Assembly (NCBI RefSeq): GCF_000725545.1
Contig: NZ_JNZP01000042.1
Span: 1 to 27,188, forward strand
From: Streptomyces exfoliatus
GTDB lineage: Bacteria; Actinomycetota; Actinomycetes; Streptomycetales; Streptomycetaceae
Reading direction: 5' to 3'
Length of the DNA stretch: 27,188 bases
Shown: positions 19,527-26,869 of the stretch, piece by piece
Numbering within the stretch: the stretch's first letter is position 1
Layout of the letters: each line of letters opens with the position of its first letter
Position numbers and translations under genes: made by a program
The notes under the pieces: generated by a model
What the model was told of the DNA's origin: nothing
The model's database searches: none
Seen by the model: only the letters and a program-made list of their open reading frames with translations

Positions 19527-21128
19527 TCAGGCCGCCGTCTTCCAGACGTGCATGCTCAGCTGCAGGAAGGCGGCTTCTCGCAGGGTCGTCTGCTTGATCT
19601 GGATGGTGAGCACCGCGATGTCGCCAGAGGCGTTCTTGACGCAGAGCTGGGAGCCGTCGTCCGCCGCCGCGAGTGTCGAGGTGCGGTACGCGGAGCCGGT
19701 GGCGCCGCTGAGGAGGTGCCGACAGCCGTCGAGTGAAGCCGCCTTGCCGTTGAACATCTGCACGAACACGCTGGTGTCGCTCTGCAGCTCGCAGGAGACA
19801 TCGTCCTCGCAGTCGAGGCGGATGTCGCCCGCGCGGTCCTCGCGCAGCATCGGCTCGCGCAGGCTCAGGGAGTTCTTCTCGTTCAGCCACACGGGAGACC
19901 GAACGTCGGCTCCCGGCGCCGGGGAGGCGTTCGGGGCGGGCTGCGAAGCCCGGGGGGAGCCGCCGGTGGTCGGCAGGGTGTGTGTCGGCGATGTCGGCGA
20001 CACCGTGGACCGTGCGGGCTTGGTCGGGCCGGGTGTGGACGTGTGCGTGTCCGCGGCCCGCTCGCCGAGGCCGAACCGGTCCCCGGCGAGCCACGTCAGG
20101 CCCGTCAGCACCAGAGCGCCGGCCGTCACAGCCACGGCCGTGATCAGCGCAGTGCGCCGTCCGGGCGCACGCCGGCGAGCGTGCCCGAGCGACAGCGTCG
20201 CGCCCGCCGTCGACGGATCCACGGGGTCGCTCACCGGGCCCGGAACGGTCGCCTCGGATCCGATGACCTCGCGCCAGACGGCTGGCCCCGCACCCGCGTC
20301 CGTGTCCAGTCGCCGGCGGCACCACTCGACGACCTCCGCCAGAGTGGCCCGCTCCCTCGGATCGGCCGCCAGGCACCAGGTGATCAGCGGGCGCAACGGC
20401 TCTGGCAGCCGAGTCAGTTCGGGTTCCTCGTGCACGATCCGGTACAGCACGACAGGCGCGATGCCGTCCCCGTACAGCGGTTCGCCCAGCATCGCGAAGG
20501 CCGCCGTCTGGGCGAGCGCGAAGACGTCGGTCGCCGGAGTGATCTCACCAGCGGTCGCCTGTTCGGGGGCCATGAAGTGGGGTGTACCGATGGTGGAGCC
20601 GGTGGCGGTGTGCGAGGAGATGTCGGCGGCGGTCGAGATACCGAAGTCGATCACACGCGGCCCGTCGGCGGCCAGCAACACATTGGACGGCTTGAGGTCC
20701 CGGTGCACGATCCCCGCCGCGTGGATCGCCTGGAGCGCCTCGGCCACGCCGGCCACCAGCCACAGCACGGCGGACACCGGCAGCGGACCACGCCGGGCGA
20801 CGACCTCCGTGAGGGACGGCCCGGGCACGTACAGCGTGGCGAGCCAGGGAGGTACGCCGTCGGTGTCGGCGTCGATGACTTCCGCGGTGTAGGCGCCCCG
20901 GACCCGGCGGGCGGCCTCCACCTCCCGACAGAACCGCCGACGGAAGGCCGGATCGTCGGCCAGCTCCGGCCGCACCACCTTGATCGCCACCGGGCGGCCG
21001 CCCCGGGTATGCGACAGGTACACCCGGCCCATGCCCCCCGCGCCAAGCCGGGCCGCGAGGCGGTAACCGGCCACGACCGGAGGGTCGTCCGCCTGGAGCG
21101 GCTGGAACAGCTCGGTGGTGCTGCTCAT
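19527..21128 (-). CDS. Membrane-anchored Ser/Thr protein kinase (Hanks type)
   Basis: The 533-residue protein has a complete kinase domain: glycine loop GAGGMGRV (about 29-36), Lys50 in VAIK, catalytic loop HRDLKPSN with Asp144, DFG at 161-163, a Thr-rich activation loop (SSHTATGSTIGT) and APE at 187-189. A juxtamembrane linker leads to one transmembrane helix at about 325-348 (TALITAVAVTAGALVLTG). Beyond it come a Thr/Pro/Ser-rich linker (about 360-410) and an extracellular C-terminal domain of about 125 residues with four cysteines and no PASTA repeats. GGGGG lies 8 bases before the ATG. It resembles the PknB group of actinobacteria and would sense something outside the cell. Nothing ties it directly to the NRPS cluster; it points toward it and is probably outside the cluster. 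Confidence 0.92.
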   Translation of the reverse strand: MSSTTELFQPLQADDPPVVAGYRLAARLGAGGMGRVYLSHTRGGRPVAIKVVRPELADDPAFRRRFCREVEAARRVRGAYTAEVIDADTDGVPPWLATLYVPGPSLTEVVARRGPLPVSAVLWLVAGVAEALQAIHAAGIVHRDLKPSNVLLAADGPRVIDFGISTAADISSHTATGSTIGTPHFMAPEQATAGEITPATDVFALAQTAAFAMLGEPLYGDGIAPVVLYRIVHEEPELTRLPEPLRPLITWCLAADPRERATLAEVVEWCRRRLDTDAGAGPAVWREVIGSEATVPGPVSDPVDPSTAGATLSLGHARRRAPGRRTALITAVAVTAGALVLTGLTWLAGDRFGLGERAADTHTSTPGPTKPARSTVSPTSPTHTLPTTGGSPRASQPAPNASPAPGADVRSPVWLNEKNSLSLREPMLREDRAGDIRLDCEDDVSCELQSDTSVFVQMFNGKAASLDGCRHLLSGATGSAYRTSTLAAADDGSQLCVKNASGDIAVLTIQIKQTTLREAAFLQLSMHVWKTAA

Positions 21129-21274
21129 CGGACTGACCCCCTGATCCCCGACCGGCCGACTGGACGGTCCGGGACGGAAGCCTAAACGGAATGAGTGGAC
21201 CCCGCTGACCTGGGATGCTCCTCCACACCCGCATGAGCTCGGCCTCGGCGCGGCAGGGAACCAGCCGTCCGTCC

Positions 21275-21404
21275 TCCCGCCCTTGGAACCAGGCCGGCAC
21301 CGGCAGCAACGGCCGGACGGCCGCCCACTCCGCGTCCGTCATGTCCGACGGATACCGGCGCACCCGGTCCGGATGGTCGGCGTTGCCGTGCACATGCGCG
21401 AGGG
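21275..21404 (-). pseudogene. Relic of an IS5-family transposase N-terminus
   Basis: The minus strand reads RYPSDMTDAEWAAVRPLLPV, then PAWFQGRE, which is the start typical of IS5-family transposases common in Streptomyces (MTDAEW). The ATG would be at 21342. After about 25 residues the match is lost and no DDE catalytic region follows; the frame runs on into sequence that overlaps the kinase gene antisense. Only the 5' end of the element survives. One copy of the direct repeat (21405-21454) sits directly upstream and may be the element's own end. Confidence 0.55.
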
Positions 21405-21454
21405 CGATCGAGACTCCCGTTCGATCGACAGCCTTCGAGATCGGTACGGCCAAC
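21405..21454. repeat. Direct repeat, copy A, with internal palindrome
   Basis: This 50-base segment matches 22062-22110 at roughly 40 of 49 positions in the same orientation. It contains a 7-bp inverted repeat, CGATCGA (21405-21411) and TCGATCG (21421-21427), also perfect in the other copy. It lies between the transposase relic and the 3' end of the GNAT gene, so an IS end is likely. Confidence 0.75.
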
Positions 21455-21460
21455 AACCAC

Positions 21461-21964
21461 TTACGTGTCGGGATGCTCCGGCAGGGCGAGCCAGTCCGAC
21501 CAGGAGATCTCGCGGCCGAGGAAGCGCGGCTGCTCGAACGGCCAGTCGGCGGCGATCCACTGCGGCACCAGCGCGTCGAGGGCCTGCTCGACCTTGCTGC
21601 CCACCAGCTCGTCCACCACCCACCAGGAGATCTCGCCGTCCGCGCCGGACCTCTCCGGTGGGTCGATGTAGACACAGCCGAGCAGAGCTGTCTCCGCCGC
21701 GTCGAACAGCGCGTAGTTGAAGGACTGGTGTGCGGCGATCTCCTTCTCGTGCCGCAACAGGTCGGCCTGGTCGGCCTCGTAGGTCATGGTTGCCGCGGGC
21801 CAGCCCCAGGCCGGGCCGTAGATGGTCCACAGCCGCTCGCGCGAACCCATCACAGCCGGATAGTCGAGCTGGGTGTCCGCCTCCCGGATCGGCCGCAGGT
21901 GATGGTCACCGCCCGGCAGCGGTACCAGGACGGGGTGGACGAAGTCATCGGGAAGCCAGCTCAT
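21461..21964 (-). CDS. GNAT-like N-acetyltransferase
   Basis: The 167-residue protein reads as a GNAT-type acetyltransferase. It has an N-terminal strand HLRPIREADTQLDYPAV, a central FNYALFDAAETALLGCVYID, then GEISWWVVDELVGSKVEQAL and LVPQWIAADWPFEQPRF. Strand-rich alternation with GCVYI and EISWWV is family-like, but the acetyl-CoA loop (Q/RxxGxG/A) is not clear, where VGSKVEQAL stands in its place, so catalytic activity is uncertain. ATG 21964 is chosen as the first residue of coherent sequence (MSWLPDDF); the ribosome site is weak. The stop falls 6 bases from direct-repeat copy A and the gene lies between both copies. Substrate unknown. Confidence 0.7.
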   Translation of the reverse strand: MSWLPDDFVHPVLVPLPGGDHHLRPIREADTQLDYPAVMGSRERLWTIYGPAWGWPAATMTYEADQADLLRHEKEIAAHQSFNYALFDAAETALLGCVYIDPPERSGADGEISWWVVDELVGSKVEQALDALVPQWIAADWPFEQPRFLGREISWSDWLALPEHPDT

Positions 21965-22061
21965 GGAGCCCGACCGTAGCAGCGCGCGGCCGTCCGTTGC
22001 CCTGGATTTTCCCCGTACACCGTCAGGCCCGGCTCCATGCCCGGCATGGCCCGCGATCACC

Positions 22062-22110
22062 CGATCGAGACTTCCGTTCGATCGGCAGACTCCATGATCG
22101 GTATGGCAAC
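22062..22110. repeat. Direct repeat, copy B, with internal palindrome
   Basis: This is the partner of 21405-21454. Its inverted repeat CGATCGA (22062-22068) and TCGATCG (22078-22084) is intact; most differences lie in the 22085-22110 half. It abuts the truncated 3' end of the regulator pseudogene, as if an insertion had cut that gene. Confidence 0.75.
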
Positions 22111-22540
22111 GGCTTCTGAGCGGACCAGGTCGTCGATGACGTGGAGGAGGAACTGGCATGTGTTCTCCATCCGGGCGTCGGCGGGGGTGGTGGTGCCGAG
22201 TTTCTGGGTTTGGTTGCGCGCGCTGGCCACGATGGAACTGGAACGCTACGTCGTCGTCGCTGGCGTAGCGCTCGGCGCGGCTGTGAGGGGCGCGTTCGCG
22301 CCTGATGAGCGCCTGGGTTTCCAGGTAGCCGACCGCCTCGGAGATGGAGGCGGGGCTGACGCGCAGGCGCCGCACGGGTCCTGCATCCTCGCGCTCACCT
22401 GACTGGCGGGCCCTGGCCATGGTCGCCAAGAGCGTCGCCACCGCGAACAACATGCTGACGGACGGGCTGAACGGTTCGCCGATTACCTGCCGTTCACCCC
22501 GTTCATCGCAACCCTGCGGCAACAGTGCAACCCTGCCCAT
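22105..22540 (-). pseudogene. Frameshifted, truncated HTH regulator (GbsR/MarR-like)
   Basis: On the minus strand one frame gives RRLRVSPASISEAVGYLETQ and ALIRRERAPHSRAERYASDDDV, which is the winged-helix DNA-binding region of a Streptomyces GbsR/MarR-like regulator. Just after DDDV, near 22240, the matching sequence continues in another frame: SARNQTQKLGTTTPADARME then NTCQFLLHVIDDLVRSEAV. The protein then ends at direct-repeat copy B. The N-terminal part (SVSMLFAVATLLATMARAR) does not read as the usual family start. A frameshift and loss of both ends make function unlikely. Confidence 0.6.
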
Positions 22541-22599
22541 CAGTTGGTGCGCCCTGACGGCCCTGGGCGGCTACCTGTGGGCCAAGAAGACCAAGTGAG

Positions 22600-23864
22600 T
22601 GTGTCATCGCGTCAGCCCGTAGGTGCACGACTCTGGCGTGGATACCCTGCTACCCATACCCGAGCCCTCGGCGTCGGGGCCGGGCCGGAGCGTCGGCGGG
22701 GTGCTTAGGGCTGTGGCCACCTGAGTGCTCCCGGGTTGACGCCCCCGCGAGGCACGCTGCGGCCGTGTCGGCAGGCGCCGCGCCTCAGCGGGGTCCGTCC
22801 TCATGGGTGGGTGCCTGACGTGGCTGTTCGCGACGGACGGCGAGGAGCACGGCGAGGGCCTGGGCGTGAGTGGAAGCCGCTGTGACGGTCAGCCGGGCCG
22901 GGGCCGAGCTTGGTGGTCTCGCGCGGCGAGGTTGGCGTCCCCGGCCCGTATCACTGGAGGCCCCGGCCCGGCCACCGCACGCTCGGTGAACGTTGAACTC
23001 GGGCTGCCGGGGTGGCGGACGAGTGCGGCAACCTGTGCGGTGAAGGTGGCGGCGCACCGGTCGAGCCCGGCCAGGAGCTGCTCGGCGAGTGCGATCTCGC
23101 AGTCGGCGGCGATGGCCTGCTCGCCGCGGCTGCGAGTTGGTCGGCCCCCGCGCGGGCAGCCTGATCAGCGCCGTGTGTGGTTCAGGGGGATGGTGGTGCG
23201 GATGCGGGGCCCGCAAGGTCGACACGGGCCCCACACCTTCCTGTGTCTATGCCGCGGATCGCGGGAGCGGGGCCACCAGGCAGTGGATGAAGGTGCTGCG
23301 AGGCGCGCGCCAGGGGAGTCGGGCGGGGGCATCGCGCCGTGTGCCCCGGGGTTCCCAGTGCGCAAGAAGGACCGCTGCGAGCATCGGGCCGCAGGTCAGG
23401 AATATGAACGTCATGGCGTGACCGCCGTCGATGAGCCGGCTTGGGCCAGCTGTTGTCCTGCTGCGGCAGATGCGTTCAGGTGCAGGAGTCGATGACTAGG
23501 ACGCCGGGCGCAGTGTCCGCGCCCGAGTCGTGCATGACGGGGGGCAGGGGCGGCGAGAGTCGCGGGCCGTATCGGGGCGGTGGTTGAGGTACTCGCATCC
23601 CCACCAATGCTTCCCACCCGGGCCTGGGAAACGAGGCACGCGGCCCTTTCACTCCACGTGACCAGTAAGGCGTTTGGTCCAGCGACACCCTGCTCGCGGA
23701 GGCGACCCGGACGCCCCGCCCGTCGGTACGCGCGGTCTCGTTGCCCGTTGCGTCTTCTCCAGAGCAACGGGCAACACCTGCCTGAGTCTTCACCAGGCCG
23801 GGGGTGGAGGCATGCAGACCACACACCTGAACGGGACCGGCCTGGTCATCACCGTGAAACCCCG
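22600..23864. other. Gene-poor, degenerate stretch
   Basis: I find no complete recognisable gene in this 1.26 kb. Frames on both strands are Arg/Pro/Ala-rich shadows. Two minus-strand pieces look more like real protein: AADCEIALAEQLLAGLDRCA continuing as ATFTAQVAALVRH (about 23000-23130), and a small hydrophobic ORF at 23247-23414. The stretch probably holds decayed remains of accessory genes. Confidence 0.5.
23247..23414 (-). CDS. Small hydrophobic ORF, unknown
   Basis: This 55-residue frame begins MTFIFLTCGPMLAAVLLAHW, which could form one membrane helix, followed by EPRGTRRDAPARLPWRAPR, a basic segment. Codon third positions are mostly G/C. GGCGG lies about 7 bases before the ATG. I recognise no family. 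Small membrane proteins of this look occur in Streptomyces plasmids and integrative elements, but that link is a guess, and the ORF may be chance. Confidence 0.25.
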   Translation of the reverse strand: MTFIFLTCGPMLAAVLLAHWEPRGTRRDAPARLPWRAPRSTFIHCLVAPLPRSAA

Positions 23865-24398
23865 TCAGCTGGGGAAGGAGAAGTAGAGAGCCTCGCTGTA
23901 GAAGGACGCGAAGTGTCTCTCCCAGTCGGCTCGGACCGAGGTCAGCCAGTCGTCGTTCTGGCCGGCGATTGCCGCCTCGGCCTTGGCGACGGCGTCGGGG
24001 ATGTCCTCGGACGCCAGACGTCGCACGCTCGCTTCCGGGTCGTCGTCCGTCATCGAGACAATCTCCCCGGTCTCGAGGAGGAAATACTTAGCCTGCTGCT
24101 TCTCGAGGTGGGCCTTGGTCCTGGCAACGCATTCGGCGAACTCGGCGTCGTCCTCCAGGCCCTTGCCGACCGTGCGCAGGAGCTCGCGGAGCAGGGCCGC
24201 CCCGTCGGCGTAGTCCCCGGCGATGCCGATCGGAGGGTTCCAGATCATGGAGGGGACGATCGTCGTTCCGCGCCCCACCATGAGCTTGTGCGCGAGCGGA
24301 ATGTCCCAGTTGTGCTCGGATATGCATCGAATCCGCTTGGGGACCTCTGCCTCGCTCGGCATCGAGTCTGCGGAGTAGAGATATGAACGGTTTGCCAT
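23865..24398 (-). CDS. DUF7822-like protein of unknown function
   Basis: The 177-residue protein is soluble and acidic, with no signal peptide. It begins MANRSYLYSADSMP, then ISEHNWDIPLAHKLMVG and SMIWNPPIGIAGDYADGAAL, a pattern I associate with streptomycete proteins of the DUF7822 type; an alpha-helical middle (EFAECVARTKAHLEKQQAKY) and a C-terminal WLTSVRADWERHFASFY follow. The name comes from memory. I chose ATG 24398 because coherent sequence starts there, although no clear ribosome site precedes it. Its codons are less GC-biased than those of the NRPS genes, which suggests separate origin. Neighbours are relics, so context gives no function. Confidence 0.65.
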   Translation of the reverse strand: MANRSYLYSADSMPSEAEVPKRIRCISEHNWDIPLAHKLMVGRGTTIVPSMIWNPPIGIAGDYADGAALLRELLRTVGKGLEDDAEFAECVARTKAHLEKQQAKYFLLETGEIVSMTDDDPEASVRRLASEDIPDAVAKAEAAIAGQNDDWLTSVRADWERHFASFYSEALYFSFPS

Positions 24399-24717
24399 GG
24401 TGGCGACGCTAGCACCGGAGACCGACAATGCCGGCGCCGTCGGACTGCTCCCGCACTGTCAGAACGCACCCATGGCGGAACACGCGGAATGCGACCTTTG
24501 CCGAGGGTGGCTATCCCCTGAGCAACGGGACGGGCGGTCCCGGGTACACGTTCGACGACGAAATCCACCCGGACCTGGGGCTCAGCAAGCCCTACCTACT
24601 GGCCCTGGCGAACGGGGGGGCCGACGCCTGGCTGTGGCGCCATGGCCACCCCTCTTGCCTCGAAGTGCCGTGCACGACAAGCGGTGGCCGCGCCGTTCGG
24701 CCGCGGCCAGGGGCTGT

Positions 24718-24855
24718 AACGCCGAGCACGTCCAGCGGTTCCGCGCCGGCGTCCTGGACCGCGACACCGCGTGCGTGGTCTGCGGGAAGACTCCGGCCAC
24801 CCAGGCCGACCACTGGTCGCTGTCCAAGCGGGAGCTGCGGGCCCGCGGCACTGGG
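24718..24855 (+). pseudogene. HNH endonuclease fragment
   Basis: One plus-strand frame reads EHVQRFRAGVLDRDTACVVC, then GKTPATQADHWSLSKRELRA. It matches the CxxC and DHW part of an HNH nuclease of the kind seen in actinobacteria. The second zinc-binding half, with the later cysteine and histidine, is missing: after RARG the frame leaves the family. The 320 bases upstream (24399-24717) contain a coherent-looking stretch in another frame (GYPLSNGTGGPGYTFDDEIH, then PDLGLSKPYLLALANGG) that I cannot assign, so the original gene may have been rearranged. Confidence 0.5.
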
Positions 24856-24934
24856 CGAGCAGATGGGCGCCAAGCCCCCTTCAGCTGGGCGTCGGTGCTT
24901 CTACGTCCCCCGCTGAAGGAGTGCGAGCCCCACG

Positions 24935-25540
24935 TCATGGCCGGAGTCCGATTCGGTTGAGGGCGATCATGCTGAGGTCGGTGATGGCTTGCCGGTCCCC
25001 CTGACGCCAGGCGTCGGCCCATCCTCCTGGCGGGGCCGGGAGTTCGGCGAGTGCGCCCGGAGGACCGGTGAGGGCGCGCAGGGCGAGCAGGTCTGCGCCT
25101 CCGGGGCCCTCCGCGAGGCGGCGCAGGGTGCTGCTGCGCCGGATCCAGAGCAGACGCGGCGGGAGCCACAACAGCAGGACGAAGAGCACCGGGATGAGGA
25201 TGAGGGCGGCCGTGATCACGTCGGCGACCTGGCTGACCGTCTCCTGGAACGACACTCCCGCGTCGGCGAAGCCGGAGCCGGCGCCGGCCGCGGACTGGAG
25301 CGGCTTCTTCAGGATGTCGCCGATGAGCGGCACGTCCGATGCCGCGTCACCGGCGTTGCCGAGTTCCTCGGCGAGGCTGTTGCCGGCACTTTCCACCTTG
25401 CGTCCCGGTTCGGCCAACAGCATGATCGCCTCGCGGACAGCGAAGGCCGCCCAGACGGCGGTGGCGATCAGGGTTACGGCGATCAGGTCCACAAGCACCT
25501 GACGGTTTCGGCGTGCGGGTGTCTGGGCGTAGAAGCGCAA
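24935..25540 (-). CDS. Two-helix membrane protein, unknown function
   Basis: The 201-residue protein has a basic N-terminus (RFYAQTPARRNR), a first membrane helix at about 17-40 (LVDLIAVTLIATAVWAAFAV), an outside or periplasmic-like loop rich in Gly, Ala and Ser (about 45-105), and a second helix at about 110-130 (VITAALILIPVLFVLLLWLP). A basic, Leu/Ala-rich cytoplasmic tail follows and ends near TDLSMIALNRIGL. It starts at TTG 25540, supported by AGGAG at 25549-25553 with a good spacer, and no ATG fits better. I know similar streptomycete proteins only as hypothetical. It stands alone, with relics on both sides, but looks intact. Confidence 0.75.
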   Translation of the reverse strand: MRFYAQTPARRNRQVLVDLIAVTLIATAVWAAFAVREAIMLLAEPGRKVESAGNSLAEELGNAGDAASDVPLIGDILKKPLQSAAGAGSGFADAGVSFQETVSQVADVITAALILIPVLFVLLLWLPPRLLWIRRSSTLRRLAEGPGGADLLALRALTGPPGALAELPAPPGGWADAWRQGDRQAITDLSMIALNRIGLRP

Positions 25541-25807
25541 ACGAGGGCTCCTGTTCGAGTCCGGGCGTCGAAGAGGTCCGGCCGCGCCCTGGCCGACCGG
25601 CCGCGGACTTCACTGTCCCACCGTGCCTCATGGACAAACCTGTAAGACACGAGGCACGTCGGGAGTTCTGCGTCGATGGCCCGTGTGCCTTCCGGCAGGG
25701 GCCCACGGGCGGAGGGCCCGTGTTGCTGCGGGGGCGGCTCGTGTCGGCATCGTGGTGATGGACGACCGGTGGATCCGCGCCGGTGCGAGCGCTGCATGGA
25801 GGCGAGC

Positions 25808-26102
25808 TCAATGGGCTGGGAGCGGGACGGTCTTGAGCCGAACGAGGGTGCGGTGGGGGTGCTGCCGTTGGGCCAGCCGGAGTAGAACGCCAGGGCCTCC
25901 TTCAGCTCCTCGTCGCTGACGCCGTTCTGGCGGGCGAAGCCGAGTGGAACTGGTGACGAGGCCGCGGTCGCGCTCGGACAGGCCCTCGCGCTCCCAGACC
26001 TCGTCGAAGAGGACCCTGTCGGTGTAATGGACCGTCCCACAGGGCGAAGTCGCCGCAGGTGTTCTGCCCGCCGGTCCGGCCGGTGCTCGTGTTCTCAGCC
26101 AT
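25808..26102 (-). pseudogene. Carboxymuconolactone decarboxylase-family gene, decayed
   Basis: From ATG 26102 the minus strand gives MAENTSTGRTGGQNTCGDFA. In another frame it gives VHYTDRVLFDEVWEREGLSE then RDRGLVT, and in a third LGFARQNGVSDEELKEALAF then YSGWPNG. Together these spell a carboxymuconolactone decarboxylase/AhpD-like protein. Between LVT and LGFARQ the usual dozen or so residues are missing, so there is at least one frameshift before VHYTDR and an internal deletion near 25945. Function is lost. It diverges from the XRE regulator relic, a common arrangement in Streptomyces. Confidence 0.7.
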
Positions 26103-26194
26103 GATCTCTTCCTGCCTGCGGTGGATGTCTGCCGGTTGATCTTCGACTGTGCGACGTCAATGACATCGCCGGGCATGCCGAACGAGGGAGTCCC

Positions 26195-26230
26195 CGGTGA
26201 GGGGTGTACTGGCAGGGCATCCCCTCACCG
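26195..26230. promoter_or_regulatory. 10-bp inverted repeat, likely operator between divergent genes
   Basis: CGGTGAGGGG (26195-26204) and CCCCTCACCG (26221-26230) are a perfect inverted repeat with a 16-base spacer. It lies between the decarboxylase relic (start 26102, minus) and the XRE regulator (start 26257, plus), where the regulator would be expected to bind. Confidence 0.55.
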
Positions 26231-26256
26231 CGGCTTCGCGCCTTAGCGTGGATGGC

Positions 26257-26838
26257 ATGGACGCCAGGAACGAAGCACGGGAGTTCCTCATGTCCCGTCG
26301 AGCGAACCTCACTCCCGAGCAGGCCGGACTGCCGGTCTCCGGGCACCGGAGGGTAGGGGGCCTGCGCCGTGGTGAGGTGGCGATGCTCGCGGACGTGAGC
26401 CCGGAGTACTACGCCAAGATCGAGCGCGTTCACCTGGCCGGCGTCTCCGACGCCGTCCTGGAGTCGGTCGCGCGGGCGCTGCAGCTGGACGACGCCGAGC
26501 AGCACTCCGATCGCAGCACCCGTTGCCGAAGACGATCGTCGCCGAGCGGGACGAGGGTGTGTTCCGTGGTCATGCCCGGAATCCTCCCCGGCGCCGGCGC
26601 CGGCGCCCGCCCGCCAGGTCAGGATGGCACCGGGTCTCCGGTCAGGATTCGTCAGGACGTCCGAGCGGGAGGGCTCACTCGGAGGGGCGGCGGGTGGTCG
26701 GCATGTCGAGGCGACGGGCGACCGCTGGGCAAGTCGTGCGGCGTCGGCCTACTCGGTGCGGACGAAACGTCGAAGCGCACGGCGAGACCCCGAGCCGAAG
26801 GCATGACCGCGCCCCGCACTGCGACTGGGGGAGGATGA
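26257..26838 (+). pseudogene. XRE/MmyB-like regulator, C-terminally disrupted
   Basis: The first 88 or so residues match MmyB-like XRE regulators: MDARNEAREFLMSRRANLTP, EQAGLPVSGHRRVGGLRRGE, VAMLADVSPEYYAKIERVHL, and AGVSDAVLESVARALQLDDA. The normal continuation (about AEHLFDLARAA) is absent; after base 26515 the frame runs through Arg/Gly-rich sequence to 26838 with no resemblance to the ligand-binding C-terminal domain. The helix-turn-helix is complete, so a short DNA-binding remnant might still be made. No clear ribosome site precedes ATG 26257. The 26520-26869 region holds nothing else I recognise. Confidence 0.65.
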
Positions 26839-26869
26839 CTCCTGGCGAGGCGCCCGCTCACCGACCTGC

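Noticed and set aside
19381..21185. Plus-strand frames of 400-500 codons opposite the kinase gene
   Set aside because: Ser/Arg/Ala-rich shadows of a kinase gene whose catalytic motifs are all intact.
23811..23886. A short plus-strand ORF (MQTTHLNGTGLVITVKPRQ) before the DUF7822-like gene
   Set aside because: It overlaps the 3' end of the opposing gene, matches no family and has no clear ribosome site.
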